NCBI RefSeq assembly: GCF_000166055.1 | Contig: NC_014664.1 | Coordinates: 1,141,927-1,205,926, forward strand | Source: Rhodomicrobium vannielii ATCC 17100 | GTDB taxonomy: Bacteria > Pseudomonadota > Alphaproteobacteria > Rhizobiales > Rhodomicrobiaceae | Direction: 5' to 3' | DNA length: 64,000 nucleotides | In this document: one piece after another, positions 17,923 through 26,900 of the stretch | Numbering within the stretch: position 1 is the stretch's first letter | Layout of the letters: the number at the start of each line of letters is the position of its first letter | Translations under genes and position numbers: made by a program | The notes under the pieces: model-generated | Seen by the model: the letters and a program-made list of their open reading frames with translations, nothing else | Database searches by the model: none | Told to the model about the DNA's origin: nothing

Positions 17923-18064
17923 CCGGAGCGGCGCGGATTGTACAAAGCCGAGCAAGGAGCGGTTAGCGCGAGGCGGTCATAATCAGCGAAAGCGCGGACG
18001 GCGTGAGTGCCGATGCCGCGCGCTATGACCAAGGCGCGCGACACGCCGCAGGAAAGGCCATCGC

Positions 18065-18257
18065 ATGAAGTCCCTTCCGCCCTCTCTGGGTTGCGCTGGC
18101 CCTTCTCACGGCAGCGGCGGTTTTCTATTCGTGGGTGCAGGCGTGGACCACCGACTATTCCGCATGGCATATCGTCGGCCTTGGCCTGAGCGTAGTGTTC
18201 CTCGCGCTCGTCTGGCTTTATCCCGGCGTCCGCCAGCCGACGAAGCCACCGCGCTGA
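18065..18257 (+). pseudogene. Small two-helix membrane protein with an apparent one-base frameshift
   Basis: An ATG at 18065, preceded by GGAAAGG, opens MKSLPPSL. A one-base shift near 18085 enters a frame that reads WVALALLTAAAVFYSWVQAW, a polar turn, then HIVGLGLSVVFLALVWLY and ends GVRQPTKPPR at the TGA 18255-18257. Two clean hydrophobic helices in that frame, with no start codon of its own after an in-frame TGA, indicate a real small inner-membrane protein of about 63 residues. It is either broken by a one-base indel or affected by a sequencing error. It follows the DsbA-like gene by about 140 bases. The function is unknown. Confidence 0.5.
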
Positions 18258-18281
18258 GGCGGCCTGCCGAAGCGCGCCGCG

Positions 18282-18310
18282 TTGACATCCGCCTACGGAA
18301 TTGCTAGTCA
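18282..18310 (+). promoter_or_regulatory. Strong promoter before the structured leader
   Basis: TTGACA (18282-18287), a 17-base spacer, and TAGTCA (18305-18310) match the alphaproteobacterial housekeeping pattern well. Transcription would start near 18316, giving a leader of about 150 bases before the ATG at 18465. Confidence 0.65.
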
Positions 18311-18464
18311 CCGCCTCGGTTGGCAGTTCACCAAGGCGTTGCCGCCCCGCAAGGGGAGCTAAACCTGCCATATATTCGGTGTCACGGACTCTTATCCCGC
18401 GCCAGGTCGCAAGACGGCAACCCCGACAATCCAGCATGGATCGGCGCATGTCGAGGGGTAAGCC
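18311..18464 (+). promoter_or_regulatory. Highly structured 5' leader, candidate riboswitch with sequestered ribosome site
   Basis: The leader holds several helices. TGGCAG/CTGCCA (18321-18326/18365-18370) encloses CCCC-GCAA-GGGG (18345-18356). GTC-GCAA-GAC (18406-18415) is a second GNRA-loop hairpin, followed at once by CGGCAACC. A final stem pairs ACCCCGACA (18420-18428) with TGTCGAGGGGT (18449-18459) through a two-base bulge. The GAGGGG ribosome site (18453-18458) is buried in that last stem, six bases before the ATG. CGGCAACC after a helix recalls the SAM-I/SAM-IV riboswitch core, but the rest does not match well enough to name a class. Confidence 0.5.
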
Positions 18465-19379
18465 ATGCCGAATCTCGTCCAACGCCAACGCGCGGGCACC
18501 TGCGCGCATTTCGTCTCACCAACCATGATCCAGACGGCCCTCGGGCCTGTCGAATGCGCCTCTTACGGCGAAGGTCCGGCCATAATCGCCTTGCACGGCG
18601 GATTGGGCGGGTTCGACCAGAGCCTGCTTTTGGCGCGTGCCGCCATCTCCCCGCCTAGGTTTCGAATACTGGCCATATCGCGTCCCGGCTATCTCGGAAC
18701 GCCGCTGAGCGCAGGCGCTACGCCGGAGAAACAGGCGGATCTTTGCAGTGCCCTTCTCGATGCGCTCGGGATCAACAGCGCCGCAATCATAGCTGTCTCG
18801 GCCGGAGGGCTCGCCGCGCTTCAGTTTGTCCTGCGCCATCCAGAACGGTGCTGGGGCTTGGTGCTGGTCTCCGCCGCGACAGGCCATCTCGACGCGCCGC
18901 CCGAGGTTCCCGACCGCCTCACCGCGATGAGGCTACTGTCGCGCATTCCCTTCGCAACGGCCCTGATGCGATGGCGCATGGGGCTCACGCCTGAAGCCTC
19001 AGCACGACGCTCGATCGCAGCGGCCGACTTGCGGCAGAGCACCCTCGCCCATCCCGAGGCCGGCCCGCTGATGCACGCGCTTTCGTCGAGCGTGCTCCAA
19101 AGGCTGCGGGAACGTCTGCCCGGCGTCACGAACGACATGGCACAGTTGGAAGCAATGGATGGCTATCCGTTGCAGGATATTGCCGGGCCGGTCCTTGTCG
19201 TGCATGGCACCGGCGACCGCGTTGTGCCCTTTTCGCATGCGCTGGAAGTTGCGAACAGGATGGAGCGTTCGGAACTCATGGCGATCGAGAACGGCGAGCA
19301 TGTAAGTCTGTTCACGCATCTCGACGCCATAAGGGAGCGCGTCGGGATCTTTCTCGCCCGTCATACCCCTGTGCGGTGA
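18465..19379 (+). CDS. Alpha/beta hydrolase under a structured leader
   Basis: A 304-residue alpha/beta-hydrolase. LHGGLGGFDQ (about residues 44-53) forms the oxyanion turn, IAVSAGGLAAL (about 109-119) the nucleophile elbow, HGTGDRVVPF (about 246-255) the acid and NGEHVSLF (about 276-283) the histidine. The region between the nucleophile and the acid is a helical lid. No signal peptide is seen. The ATG is preceded by GAGGGG, which lies inside a stable stem of the leader, so translation is probably controlled. The substrate is unknown. The tRNA-Ser gene lies about 340 bases downstream. Confidence 0.85.
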   Translation: MPNLVQRQRAGTCAHFVSPTMIQTALGPVECASYGEGPAIIALHGGLGGFDQSLLLARAAISPPRFRILAISRPGYLGTPLSAGATPEKQADLCSALLDALGINSAAIIAVSAGGLAALQFVLRHPERCWGLVLVSAATGHLDAPPEVPDRLTAMRLLSRIPFATALMRWRMGLTPEASARRSIAAADLRQSTLAHPEAGPLMHALSSSVLQRLRERLPGVTNDMAQLEAMDGYPLQDIAGPVLVVHGTGDRVVPFSHALEVANRMERSELMAIENGEHVSLFTHLDAIRERVGIFLARHTPVR

Positions 19380-19718
19380 CGTCGTTCACACACGCTGACG
19401 GCTCCTGATTATCCGACCCAGTGCTCTGGCGCACAGGTTTGCTTCCCACGCGCAACCAGATGGTCCAAACGTGTGCGCAGGGAGCCGCCGCAAGTGTCGA
19501 TCGGTGCCGAGAACCGCTGAATACGGAGCGATCTTCAGCCACCCGGCCCTTTTCGCCTGCCGCACGCAAACTTCTTTCATCCCGGGATGACATAACGGGC
19601 GATCATATGTTGCCTAGTTCCCGAACTCTTGATATGAGGATGCGCGCGCGGCAGGCGGCATGCGAAGTGGCCCTTCGGGTTCGCCGTTATTATTCGTATG
19701 TCCGCGTTCCCCCGCTAC
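19380..19718. other. Intergenic region before tRNA-Ser
   Basis: This stretch of 339 bases has no convincing coding frame, repeat or terminator on either strand. It presumably holds the tRNA promoter, though no clear -35/-10 pair stood out. Confidence 0.5.
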
Positions 19719-19808
<90 letters not shown>

Positions 19809-19938
19809 AATTCTCGCCGCAAAAATTTCCGTAAGCACCTATTCCAATTCACTGTTTTGCCTTAGAGCGAATTACTTCAGACTTGCTTTGCCCGGATGTG
19901 CTATACATTTTGATGCACAATTTGGGAGAGGCGCGGCT

Positions 19939-21213
19939 GTGAAAGACACAACCATTTTCAAGCGGGCCGATACGTGGCAACTCCGCCGCCGCGTGCCCGC
20001 GCGCTATGCCCCCGTCGAAGAGCGCAAGGTGATCTGGCTCAGCCTTCACACAGATTCGGAAAGCGTGGCGCGCCGCAAGGCCGCTGCTGCATGGGTGCAA
20101 CTCGAAGAGGCCTGGGAGGCCCGTCTCGCGGGCGACACGAACGATGCGGAGAAGCGTTACGCGGCGGCCCTGAACCTTTGCGGAATGCGCGGCTTTCGCT
20201 ACCTGCCTGCCGAAAAGATCGCGGCCTTGCCGGAGGAAGAGCGCATCCGGCGCGTGGAAGCCGTCGCTTCCGGCAAGCCGGAACGCTTTGAAGCGGCGGC
20301 TTTGCTCGGCGGCATAGCGAACCCGCCGCTCACGGTGACGCGGGCGCTCGATCTCTATTGGACGCTTGCCAGGGATCGAACATTGGGCAAGAGCGAGGAC
20401 CAGCTTCGCCGCTGGCGCAACCCGCGCATGAAGGCCGTAAAGAACTTCGCCCATGTGATCGGCGCGAAGCCACTCGCCGAAATCACCGCCGACGATGTAC
20501 TTAACTTCCGTGAATGGTGGATCGAGAAGATTGAGGCCGAAGACCTGTCGCCCAGCAGCGCGAACAAGGATTTTACCCATCTCGCGGACATGGTGCGCAC
20601 GCTCAACCGCATGAAGCGGCTCGGCCTGCCGGACCTGTTTCGTGGTGTGGCGCTCAAGGAAGGCGCCAAGCGCACCAGGCCTCCGTTCTCAACCGAATGG
20701 ACAAGGATGCGCCTCATCGCTCCCGGAGCGCTGGACGGCCTCAACACCGAAGCCCGCTGCATTGTGCTGGGCATGGTCAACACCGGCTACCGGCCAAGCG
20801 AGGCGGCAGGATTGCTGCCGGACCATATCAGGCTCGAAGGCCCGATCCCCTTCATCTCGATCGAACCTGTAGGGCGGCAACTCAAGAACGAGACGAGCAA
20901 GCGTATCATCCCGCTCGCGGGCGTGTCGCTCGAAGCGTTCCGGGAGTGCAAACAAGGCTTTCCACGTTATCGAAATTCCAGTGCGACGCTGAGCGCAACG
21001 GTGAACTCATATTTCCGCGAGAATGGTCTGCTCGAAACGGAAGATCACAGCCTCTATTCCCTTCGCCATTCTTTCGAGGATCGGTTAATCGCCACGCATG
21101 CGGACGAGCGCATCCGGCGCGACCTGTTCGGGCACGCCTATAACCGCGAGCGCTACGGCAAGGGCGGAAGCCTCGAACGCTTGCGCGAAACGATTTTGGC
21201 GGCAGCGCTCTGA
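19939..21213 (+). CDS. Tyrosine recombinase/integrase
   Basis: A 424-residue phage-type integrase if translation starts at the GTG at 19939, which has GGGAGAGG 8 bases upstream; an ATG 51 bases earlier lacks such a site. The N-terminal part (TWQLRRRVPARYAPVE) resembles the arm-binding region of DUF6538-type integrases, followed by a SAM-like core-binding domain. The catalytic set is visible: Arg in GYRPSEAAGL (about residue 285), the H-x-x-R region in YSLRHSFEDR, the histidine in FGHAYNRERYGKG and the tyrosine in that segment (about residue 404). Its position behind tRNA-Ser(CGA), same strand, fits integration into the tRNA 3' end. Confidence 0.93.
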   Translation: MKDTTIFKRADTWQLRRRVPARYAPVEERKVIWLSLHTDSESVARRKAAAAWVQLEEAWEARLAGDTNDAEKRYAAALNLCGMRGFRYLPAEKIAALPEEERIRRVEAVASGKPERFEAAALLGGIANPPLTVTRALDLYWTLARDRTLGKSEDQLRRWRNPRMKAVKNFAHVIGAKPLAEITADDVLNFREWWIEKIEAEDLSPSSANKDFTHLADMVRTLNRMKRLGLPDLFRGVALKEGAKRTRPPFSTEWTRMRLIAPGALDGLNTEARCIVLGMVNTGYRPSEAAGLLPDHIRLEGPIPFISIEPVGRQLKNETSKRIIPLAGVSLEAFRECKQGFPRYRNSSATLSATVNSYFRENGLLETEDHSLYSLRHSFEDRLIATHADERIRRDLFGHAYNRERYGKGGSLERLRETILAAAL

Positions 21214-21365
21214 GCGACTTCGCGGGCGCGCTCCCACGCCTTCGCCTTTTCCATGTCGCGCTCGAAGGCCATGAAGACGGGCAAGAGCGCGGGGTTCTGA
21301 GTAGCGAGCCGTGCAACTTTCGCATGGGCTGCCTTCAGGCGCTCGATGTCCTTGAGGGTGCGCAT
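21153..21365 (-). CDS. Small hypothetical protein, element control region
   Basis: A 70-residue, strongly helical and charged protein (MRTLKDIERLKAAHAKVARL) without a recognised domain. GGGAG precedes the ATG. It begins 3 bases after the stop of the upstream minus-strand gene and its 3' end overlaps the convergent integrase gene by 61 bases. The regular heptad-like pattern in LKAAHAKVARLATQNPALLPV suggests a short helical bundle. Its tight placement in a three-gene run supports coding. Confidence 0.5.
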   Translation of the reverse strand: MRTLKDIERLKAAHAKVARLATQNPALLPVFMAFERDMEKAKAWERAREVAQSAAAKIVSRKRSRLPPLP

Positions 21366-21368
21366 GGC

Positions 21369-21596
21369 TCACACTCCCACGTTGCGGGCGAACCGTCCGA
21401 ACTCGTCACGGCGTACCGCTCCAGATGACCCAGACATGTTGCAGCTTGCAGCCTTCCAAGCGCTGCGTGTGCGTTGCACGCGCCTCAGGCCCACGCCGAG
21501 CCCTCGGCTTGGTGTCTCGTGAGAACCGCGCCATTTCCCCTTTTTGGAAATGCCTTGGGCAGGGAGGAAGGGATGCGGAGAGACATGCGGCCTCAT
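21369..21596 (-). CDS. Small basic hypothetical protein
   Basis: A 75-residue basic, serine/glycine-rich protein ending RRDEFGRFARNVGV. Its ATG overlaps the TGA of the preceding gene as ATGA, and the next gene begins 3 bases after its own stop, so the three frames form a translationally coupled run. Another overlapping frame on the same strand (21406-21633) was considered, but it lacks the coupling at both ends. The function is unknown. Confidence 0.45.
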   Translation of the reverse strand: MRPHVSPHPFLPAQGISKKGKWRGSHETPSRGLGVGLRRVQRTRSAWKAASCNMSGSSGAVRRDEFGRFARNVGV

Positions 21597-22213
21597 CGAA
21601 CCTTCCTTTCACGATTATAAACGGGGCAATCAAAGATCAGCTCTCGTCCCGTCCGCACCTCAACGCCGAAGACTTTCGCGGCGAGGTCTGCGCCATGCGC
21701 CCGCGCAAAGGACGTAATCAGCTCATCCCAGTAAAGCGCTCGGCCGGAGGCCGTCTCCGGATAAGGTCGCGCGAAGGCGGCGATGGACGCCGCATGGATC
21801 CGTTCGAATTCGTTCGAAGAGCCGGGTTCTGGTACGTCGCTTGGTGGCTTGACGCGGGCTCTTTTCCTGGGCTTGCCGCGCACCGGGGGCTTGTGCCCTG
21901 CAGAAGCAACCGCGAGGGCATCCACGCCGATAGACTGAAGCCACAGCAATTCCGCCACCGGCCCAAGCGGCGAAGCCAGGTTCAGGCAAACGCGGCACAG
22001 TGGCAAGGCCCAGACCGGTTTTCGCGGGGGTATTCGGATTTTCAATGCATGAAGGGCGATTGCCGGCTGCTTTCGGCACGCAACGCAGCCGGCTTCTGTC
22101 GGGGCTTGACGAGGGACGCGATCACTCGCCGCCTGTACACATGTGATCGACGGCGTTTGTCGCGCGCCGGCGGGCGAAACTCGCCCTTTGGAAGCAGGAA
22201 CTCTGCCTATCAT
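21593..22213 (-). CDS. Hypothetical protein with a possible zinc-binding cysteine pair
   Basis: A 206-residue protein, unrecognised. A CVAC motif and a CRVC motif about 30 residues apart (the first 70 to 80 residues) could hold a zinc ion. The C-terminal half has a hydrophilic linker and a helical end (ALYWDELITSFARAHGADL). The start is set at the ATG preceded by TTGGGGTT; a longer frame runs to 22315. The stop overlaps the next gene as ATGA. A plus-strand frame across the same DNA looks like a shadow. Confidence 0.45.
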   Translation of the reverse strand: MIGRVPASKGRVSPAGARQTPSITCVQAASDRVPRQAPTEAGCVACRKQPAIALHALKIRIPPRKPVWALPLCRVCLNLASPLGPVAELLWLQSIGVDALAVASAGHKPPVRGKPRKRARVKPPSDVPEPGSSNEFERIHAASIAAFARPYPETASGRALYWDELITSFARAHGADLAAKVFGVEVRTGRELIFDCPVYNRERKVR

Positions 22214-22396
22214 GCTGGCAACCCCAAGACACGGTACGAAGCAAGAAGCCAACTGCCTGATACGCTCTAGGCTTGCCCAATATTGTCTAAAAAGCAAAAA
22301 ATAAAAATCGTCCAAAATAGGGCAACTATGGCATGACTCGCCTCAAGCAAAAGACGCCGTTTGGGAAAAGGCGCGGCGAACAAGCTGGGGAAAAGA

Positions 22397-22810
22397 TTAC
22401 TTGGCGGGCGCGATCCTCGCGGGCGGCTGAGCCCAGGGCGCAGCGGCAACGAGCCGGACATTTGGGCCAAGAACCAGAGGCGGGAGTTCGAGACAGCTGG
22501 TGTTGATGGTGAGTTGCCGGGGCGGCACGAACAGCCGCAACAACAAGAGCTGTCTGGGTGGTGATCCGACGGTGACCGCCGCGAAGGAAACCACCGAAGG
22601 CGTCTCACCCTCATCAAGGAGGCGCAAGGTCAGGAGATCGCCAGGAAACACGCCGCTGTCGGACAGAACGCGAGAGCGAACTTCGTAGACCTGGCAGGAG
22701 GGATCGGATCCAGATCTGGCATGGCTGCGATCGAGCGCGATCAGATCGTCATCGAGACCGCTCTGCCCCTCGGCCGCCAAAGCCGACGCCCACGCACGCG
22801 CAAGTCTCAT
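22397..22810 (-). CDS. S24-like hypothetical protein next to the XRE repressor
   Basis: A 137-residue protein whose middle (VLSDSGVFPGDLLTLRLLDE) resembles the substrate-binding turn of S24/LexA-type domains; the rest is beta-rich with a proline-rich tail. A catalytic Ser-Lys dyad is not obvious. It is transcribed in the same direction as the XRE repressor gene about 100 bases upstream and may form a repressor pair with it. It could equally be an unrelated small protein. The gap to the next gene (22214-22396) is AT-rich and contains ATTGTCTAA. Confidence 0.5.
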   Translation of the reverse strand: MRLARAWASALAAEGQSGLDDDLIALDRSHARSGSDPSCQVYEVRSRVLSDSGVFPGDLLTLRLLDEGETPSVVSFAAVTVGSPPRQLLLLRLFVPPRQLTINTSCLELPPLVLGPNVRLVAAAPWAQPPARIAPAK

Positions 22811-22912
22811 AGGCCGCTTTTCCGCTTCGTTGCCTTGGACTTAGACTTCTTCATTTATATTGAAACTGCAATCTGAGATCCGATGCAGTTCAAAGAATGT
22901 GCGCGGACCTAT

Positions 22913-23464
22913 TCAAAGAAGGACGCGGCCGATCACGGTCGCTTTTGCTCTAAGCCTATGAATAGGCATGGCATTTTGATCATCGCTGTTGGTAATCAAA
23001 AGGTGCGGCCCGATGTATTGCCGCAACAGCAAAACGCCTTCTGGGCAGTTACTGGTAAAGATTTGGGCAATCACCAACTGGCCAAGCTCCAATTTCTGCA
23101 ATCCCTTAGGGTCCATATCCGCGATGATCGGATCGCCCTCGGTGATGCCAAGCTCGCTCATCACGTTCGACAGAACCTTGAACATCTCTTGCGTCGAAGA
23201 TGTCAGCGCCTTTTCGATTGCCGAGCCTTTGGGCGGGATATAGGGCGCAAGGTCGGCCATGTAGCTCAAGCTCTGAACCGAGAGAATTTCGGTCACAGGC
23301 ACGCCCAACGCGCCGGCGAGCGCCTCCATTTTGGAAAGATGCAGCCCCCGCGCGCCCGCTTCGACCCGCGACAAATGACTTTCCGAGATGCCGATTTTTT
23401 TCGCGAGCTCGGTGAGCGACAAGCCGCGTTCAAGTCTCAGTTGCCGGATTCGATTGATTGCCAT
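22913..23464 (-). CDS. XRE-family repressor with C-terminal S24-like domain
   Basis: A 183-residue regulator. The N-terminal helix-turn-helix runs INRIRQLRLERGLSLTELAKKIGISESHLSRVEAGARGL, nearly a textbook Cro/C1 domain. The C-terminal part (about residues 105-180: ELGITEGDPIIADMD, LGQLVIAQIF, GPHLLITNS) has the outline of an S24 dimerisation domain, but a LexA-type Ser-Lys pair is not clear. MAINRIR is chosen as start; a TTG sixteen codons upstream (23512) is possible. It is divergent from a Cro-like gene with a palindromic operator between them, the layout of a phage-type lysogeny switch controlling excision or transfer. Confidence 0.85.
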   Translation of the reverse strand: MAINRIRQLRLERGLSLTELAKKIGISESHLSRVEAGARGLHLSKMEALAGALGVPVTEILSVQSLSYMADLAPYIPPKGSAIEKALTSSTQEMFKVLSNVMSELGITEGDPIIADMDPKGLQKLELGQLVIAQIFTSNCPEGVLLLRQYIGPHLLITNSDDQNAMPIHRLRAKATVIGRVLL

Positions 23465-23530
23465 GGAGGGCTTCTTGCCAGCTTTCTTGGTGGCAATCCA
23501 GAGTTTGTCCAAAAAAAGACCTTGGCTGAG

Positions 23531-23552
23531 GATTGTCTAACAGGCAACAATC
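23531..23552. promoter_or_regulatory. Palindromic operator between the XRE repressor and Cro-like genes
   Basis: GATTGT (23531-23536) and ACAATC (23547-23552) are perfect inverted repeats separated by 10 bases. They sit in the divergent gap between the repressor and the gene at 23596. The GATTGTCTA half recurs before traG (57,205-57,221), before trbF (46,884-46,893) and in the gap at 22,282-22,290. Confidence 0.6.
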
Positions 23553-23595
23553 GGCAAGTCAAAGCTAAAACCTGTCAGGGAGGCGCGGGGCACGC

Positions 23596-23913
23596 ATGAA
23601 CTTGGCGACCAAATTCCAGAGCGTTTTGCAAGTGACGGGACATACCCGCACGAGTTTCGCGAAGCGCGCAGGCGTCACGCCCGCGATGTTATCGCGGCTC
23701 ATCCCCCAGGATGGGAGGGAGCCAGAGAGAAAAGCCACGCTCGCAACCCTGCTCCGGCTGATCTCGGCCTCCGAAGGCCTACTCACTATCCAGGACTTCC
23801 GGGCGCACCGCGCCACGCGCGAACGGCCCTTCCTGATGGAGACCGCCTGCCCGCTCTGCGGGCGCGCCATCGAGGGCGATGCGAAGCACCCCAAGTGCAG
23901 ATCAGCCGGATGA
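23596..23913 (+). CDS. Small Cro-like HTH protein with CxxC tail
   Basis: A 105-residue protein. The first 65 residues form a helix-turn-helix of the lambda-repressor type (HTRTSFAKRAGVTPAMLSRL). The C-terminus carries CPLCGRAIEGDAKHPKC, three cysteines that may bind zinc. It lies downstream of the palindromic operator and opposite the XRE repressor, as Cro does in phages. The following primase gene begins 67 bases later, so the two are probably co-transcribed. Confidence 0.75.
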   Translation: MNLATKFQSVLQVTGHTRTSFAKRAGVTPAMLSRLIPQDGREPERKATLATLLRLISASEGLLTIQDFRAHRATRERPFLMETACPLCGRAIEGDAKHPKCRSAG

Positions 23914-23980
23914 GCGCGGCCTTGCGATAGGCCCGAGCCAAGCGCGGCTCGCATGCAAGCAGGAAAGCAAAGGATGTCGC

Positions 23981-26900
23981 ATGAAACGGGGATCGGGCGG
24001 CAAGGCTAAAGCCCGCGACGGCGACACGTCGCCAGGCAAGACATCGCCAAGCGAGACATCAGGTATGGCGTCATCAGGCCGATGGGAGTCCGTAAAAGCC
24101 GACCTCGCCGGCCGGGAGCTCGATATCCTGCGCTGGATCGGCATCGCCTGGCCACCGGCAAGGCGTCAAACCCATATCCATTGCCCCTTTCCGGGCCACG
24201 ACGACAAGAACCCGTCCTGGCGATGGGACACGCGAAAGAAGGCATGGTTCTGCAGCCAGTGCGGCGGTGGCGACATCCTTCATGCCGTCGAGCGCATGAA
24301 GGGACTGTCCTTTCAGAAAGCCCTCGATTTGATCGAGACGGAGCTTCTCGGCCGCGCTTACGAAGCGCCGAAGCCGGAGCGAAAAACACGCCGCATCAGC
24401 CAGCAGCAGCCCGCTGAACGCGCCTTACAAAATAGGGCTGAGGCCGAAGCTTTTGGCGATTTGCCCAAAGCGCTCGATGAAAGCGCCGATGCTGCTACCG
24501 GTGGGCCGACCGGGCGACCGGTCCTTGATGCAGCCGATGACGACATCGAGAGGAGGCGCCAGCGCGCATTCCAGCTCTGGAGCGAGGCCAAAGCCGTCGC
24601 CGGCACGCTCGCTCAGACCTATTTCGAGCAGCATCGCGGCATTGTGCTCGATTGGCCGCTCCTTCACACGGCGATCCGCTTTCATTCCCGTCTTTGGTGC
24701 AGCGAGCGCGACGGATATTATCCGGCCATCCTGTTCCGGGTCTCGGACGCCTATGATGGGGAACTCAAGACCCTCCACCGCCTCTATCTCGGCGAGGATG
24801 GCGGCAAGGCCAAGATCGCAAGCCCGAAAAAGGCCTATGGCGAGTATGCGGGCGGAGCCATCTGGTTTGGCGCGCCGCAAGAAGGCGGCGAGCTTGTAAA
24901 AGCCGAGGGGCCTGAAAACGCGCTTGTCTGTTTCATGGCGGGGCGCCCCTTTGTTGCCTCCGCCATTAGCGGCGCGAATCTGAAGAACGTCGTGCCTCCG
25001 TCCATTATCAAGACCGTGCTTGTCGCCGGCGACCGGGGCCGCGGCGTCGGCAAGGGCAAGGCGGGCGAGGACTATGCCGAGGATGCAGCCAACGCCGACC
25101 GCAAAAGAAAAGTCTCGGCCGCCATCACCTATCCGCCGGCGCGGCCGAAGCCGGACGGCAAATGGCAGGATTGGAACGACCTTCTCGTAAGCGATGGGCT
25201 CGATGCCGTGCGCGAAGCGCTGGCCCAAAGCGAGCCCTGGGAAGATCTGCCCTTCGGGTTTCGCTGGCAGGAGAACGGCCGAGGCCTCGAATTCTTGAGC
25301 CGCATCGTGAAGGGTGAGGACGGCGAGGAGGAGGATGAGTGGGATTGGCTGTGCTCCGAGGTGAGGTTCCTCGCCACCACGCTCAACGCCGACAGCAAGG
25401 ACTGGGGCCTCTATCTCGAAATCAGGACGCGCAACGCCGTCTGGCACAAGGCCGCCATCCCGAAAACCGACCTCGTGACGAGCTCCGAGGATATTTTCAA
25501 GCACCTAGCCTTTCACGGGCTCGATTTCAACATCACGCCAAGAGCGAAGACGAAGCTCCGGGAGCTGCTCGTCCGCACTCGGCCCAAATCCTATGCGCTG
25601 TGTGTTCCGAAGGTCGGGTTTCACGACGGGGTGTTTGTGCTCCCCGATGAGACCATCGGGGAGAGCAAAGGGCGCGCCGTCGTCTTTCAGCCGCACAAGC
25701 CGGTCGAGCATTTCTACCGAAAAGGCGGGAGCCTGAAAGGCTGGCAAGACGGCGTGGCGGCTTACGCGCGCGGCAACGACCGGCTCATGTTTGCGATCGC
25801 CGCCGCGTTAGCGCCGCCGCTCCTCGAACCGATCGGCATGGAAGGCGGCGGCATTCATTTCCGAGGCGGGTCGACGGCTGGCAAGACCACCATCCTCCGC
25901 GCCGCGGGCACCGTCTGGGGCGGCGGCGGGCAATATGGCTTCATGCGCACCTGGCGGGCTACCGACAACGCGCTCGAAGCTGTCGCCGCCATCCACAACA
26001 ATGCGTTTCTTGCCCTTGATGAGATCGCCGAAATCGAGCCGAGAGCGCTCTTTCGGGCGGCCTACGCGCTCGCGAATGGTCGGCAGAAAGAGCGGATGCA
26101 AAGAACCTCCGATCTTCGAAGCGCGTGCACCTGGCGGCTGCTCTTCATGTCCACAGGCGAAATCGGCATGGCCGAAAAGCTCTCCGAAGACCGCATGCGC
26201 GCAACGGGCGGCCAAGCGGTGCGGCTTGTCGAAATCAGCGCCGACGCAGGCCACGGCATGGGCATGTTTCAAACTCTGCACGGATTCAAGGAACCAAAGC
26301 AGCTCGCCGAGGCGCTCAATGCGAGCGGGCGGGAGCATTACGGCCATGCCGCACCCGCCTTCATTCGCCATCTCACAGGCGATCTCGAGCGGCTGACCGA
26401 AGGCGCGAAAGCCTTTATCGGCCGCTTCGTGCAACAAGCCTGCGCCAAAGACGCTGACGGCCAGGTTGCGCGCGTGGCAGGCCGCTTCGGGCTTATCGCT
26501 GCCGCCGGCGAGCTTGCGATCGCGGCCGGCATCGTGCCTTGGCGCCGCGGCGAGGTGCGCGAGGCTTGCAAGCGGCTGTTTCTCGAGTGGCTCGCCGCGC
26601 GCGGCACCTCGGGGCCGATCGAGACGCAGAACGGAATCCTGCAGGTAAAAGGCTTCATCGAGCTGCATGGCTCCTCGCGCTTCAGCTCCTGGCATACGCC
26701 CGGCCAGCCCACCCTGAACAGGGTTGGCTTCTACCGCATCTTCGATCAGGGAGCAGATGACGAGAAGGTCGTCTATTACGTGCTGCCCGAAGGGTGGAAG
26801 GAGATCTGTCGCGGTCACGACGCGCGATCGATCGCCAGCGCCATGGTCAAGCGCGGCATTATCAACCCCGACAACGATGGCAAGTACCAGCGCGTTGTCC

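Noticed and set aside
18311-18464. Naming the leader a cobalamin, TPP or SAM-II riboswitch
   Set aside because: The conserved cores of these classes were looked for and not found. Only the CGGCAACC motif of the SAM-I/SAM-IV group is present, which is not enough to assign a class.
21425-22270. A 281-codon plus-strand frame in the control region
   Set aside because: The opposite strand has coupled frames with ATGA overlap, while this one lacks a ribosome site and looks compositionally like a shadow.
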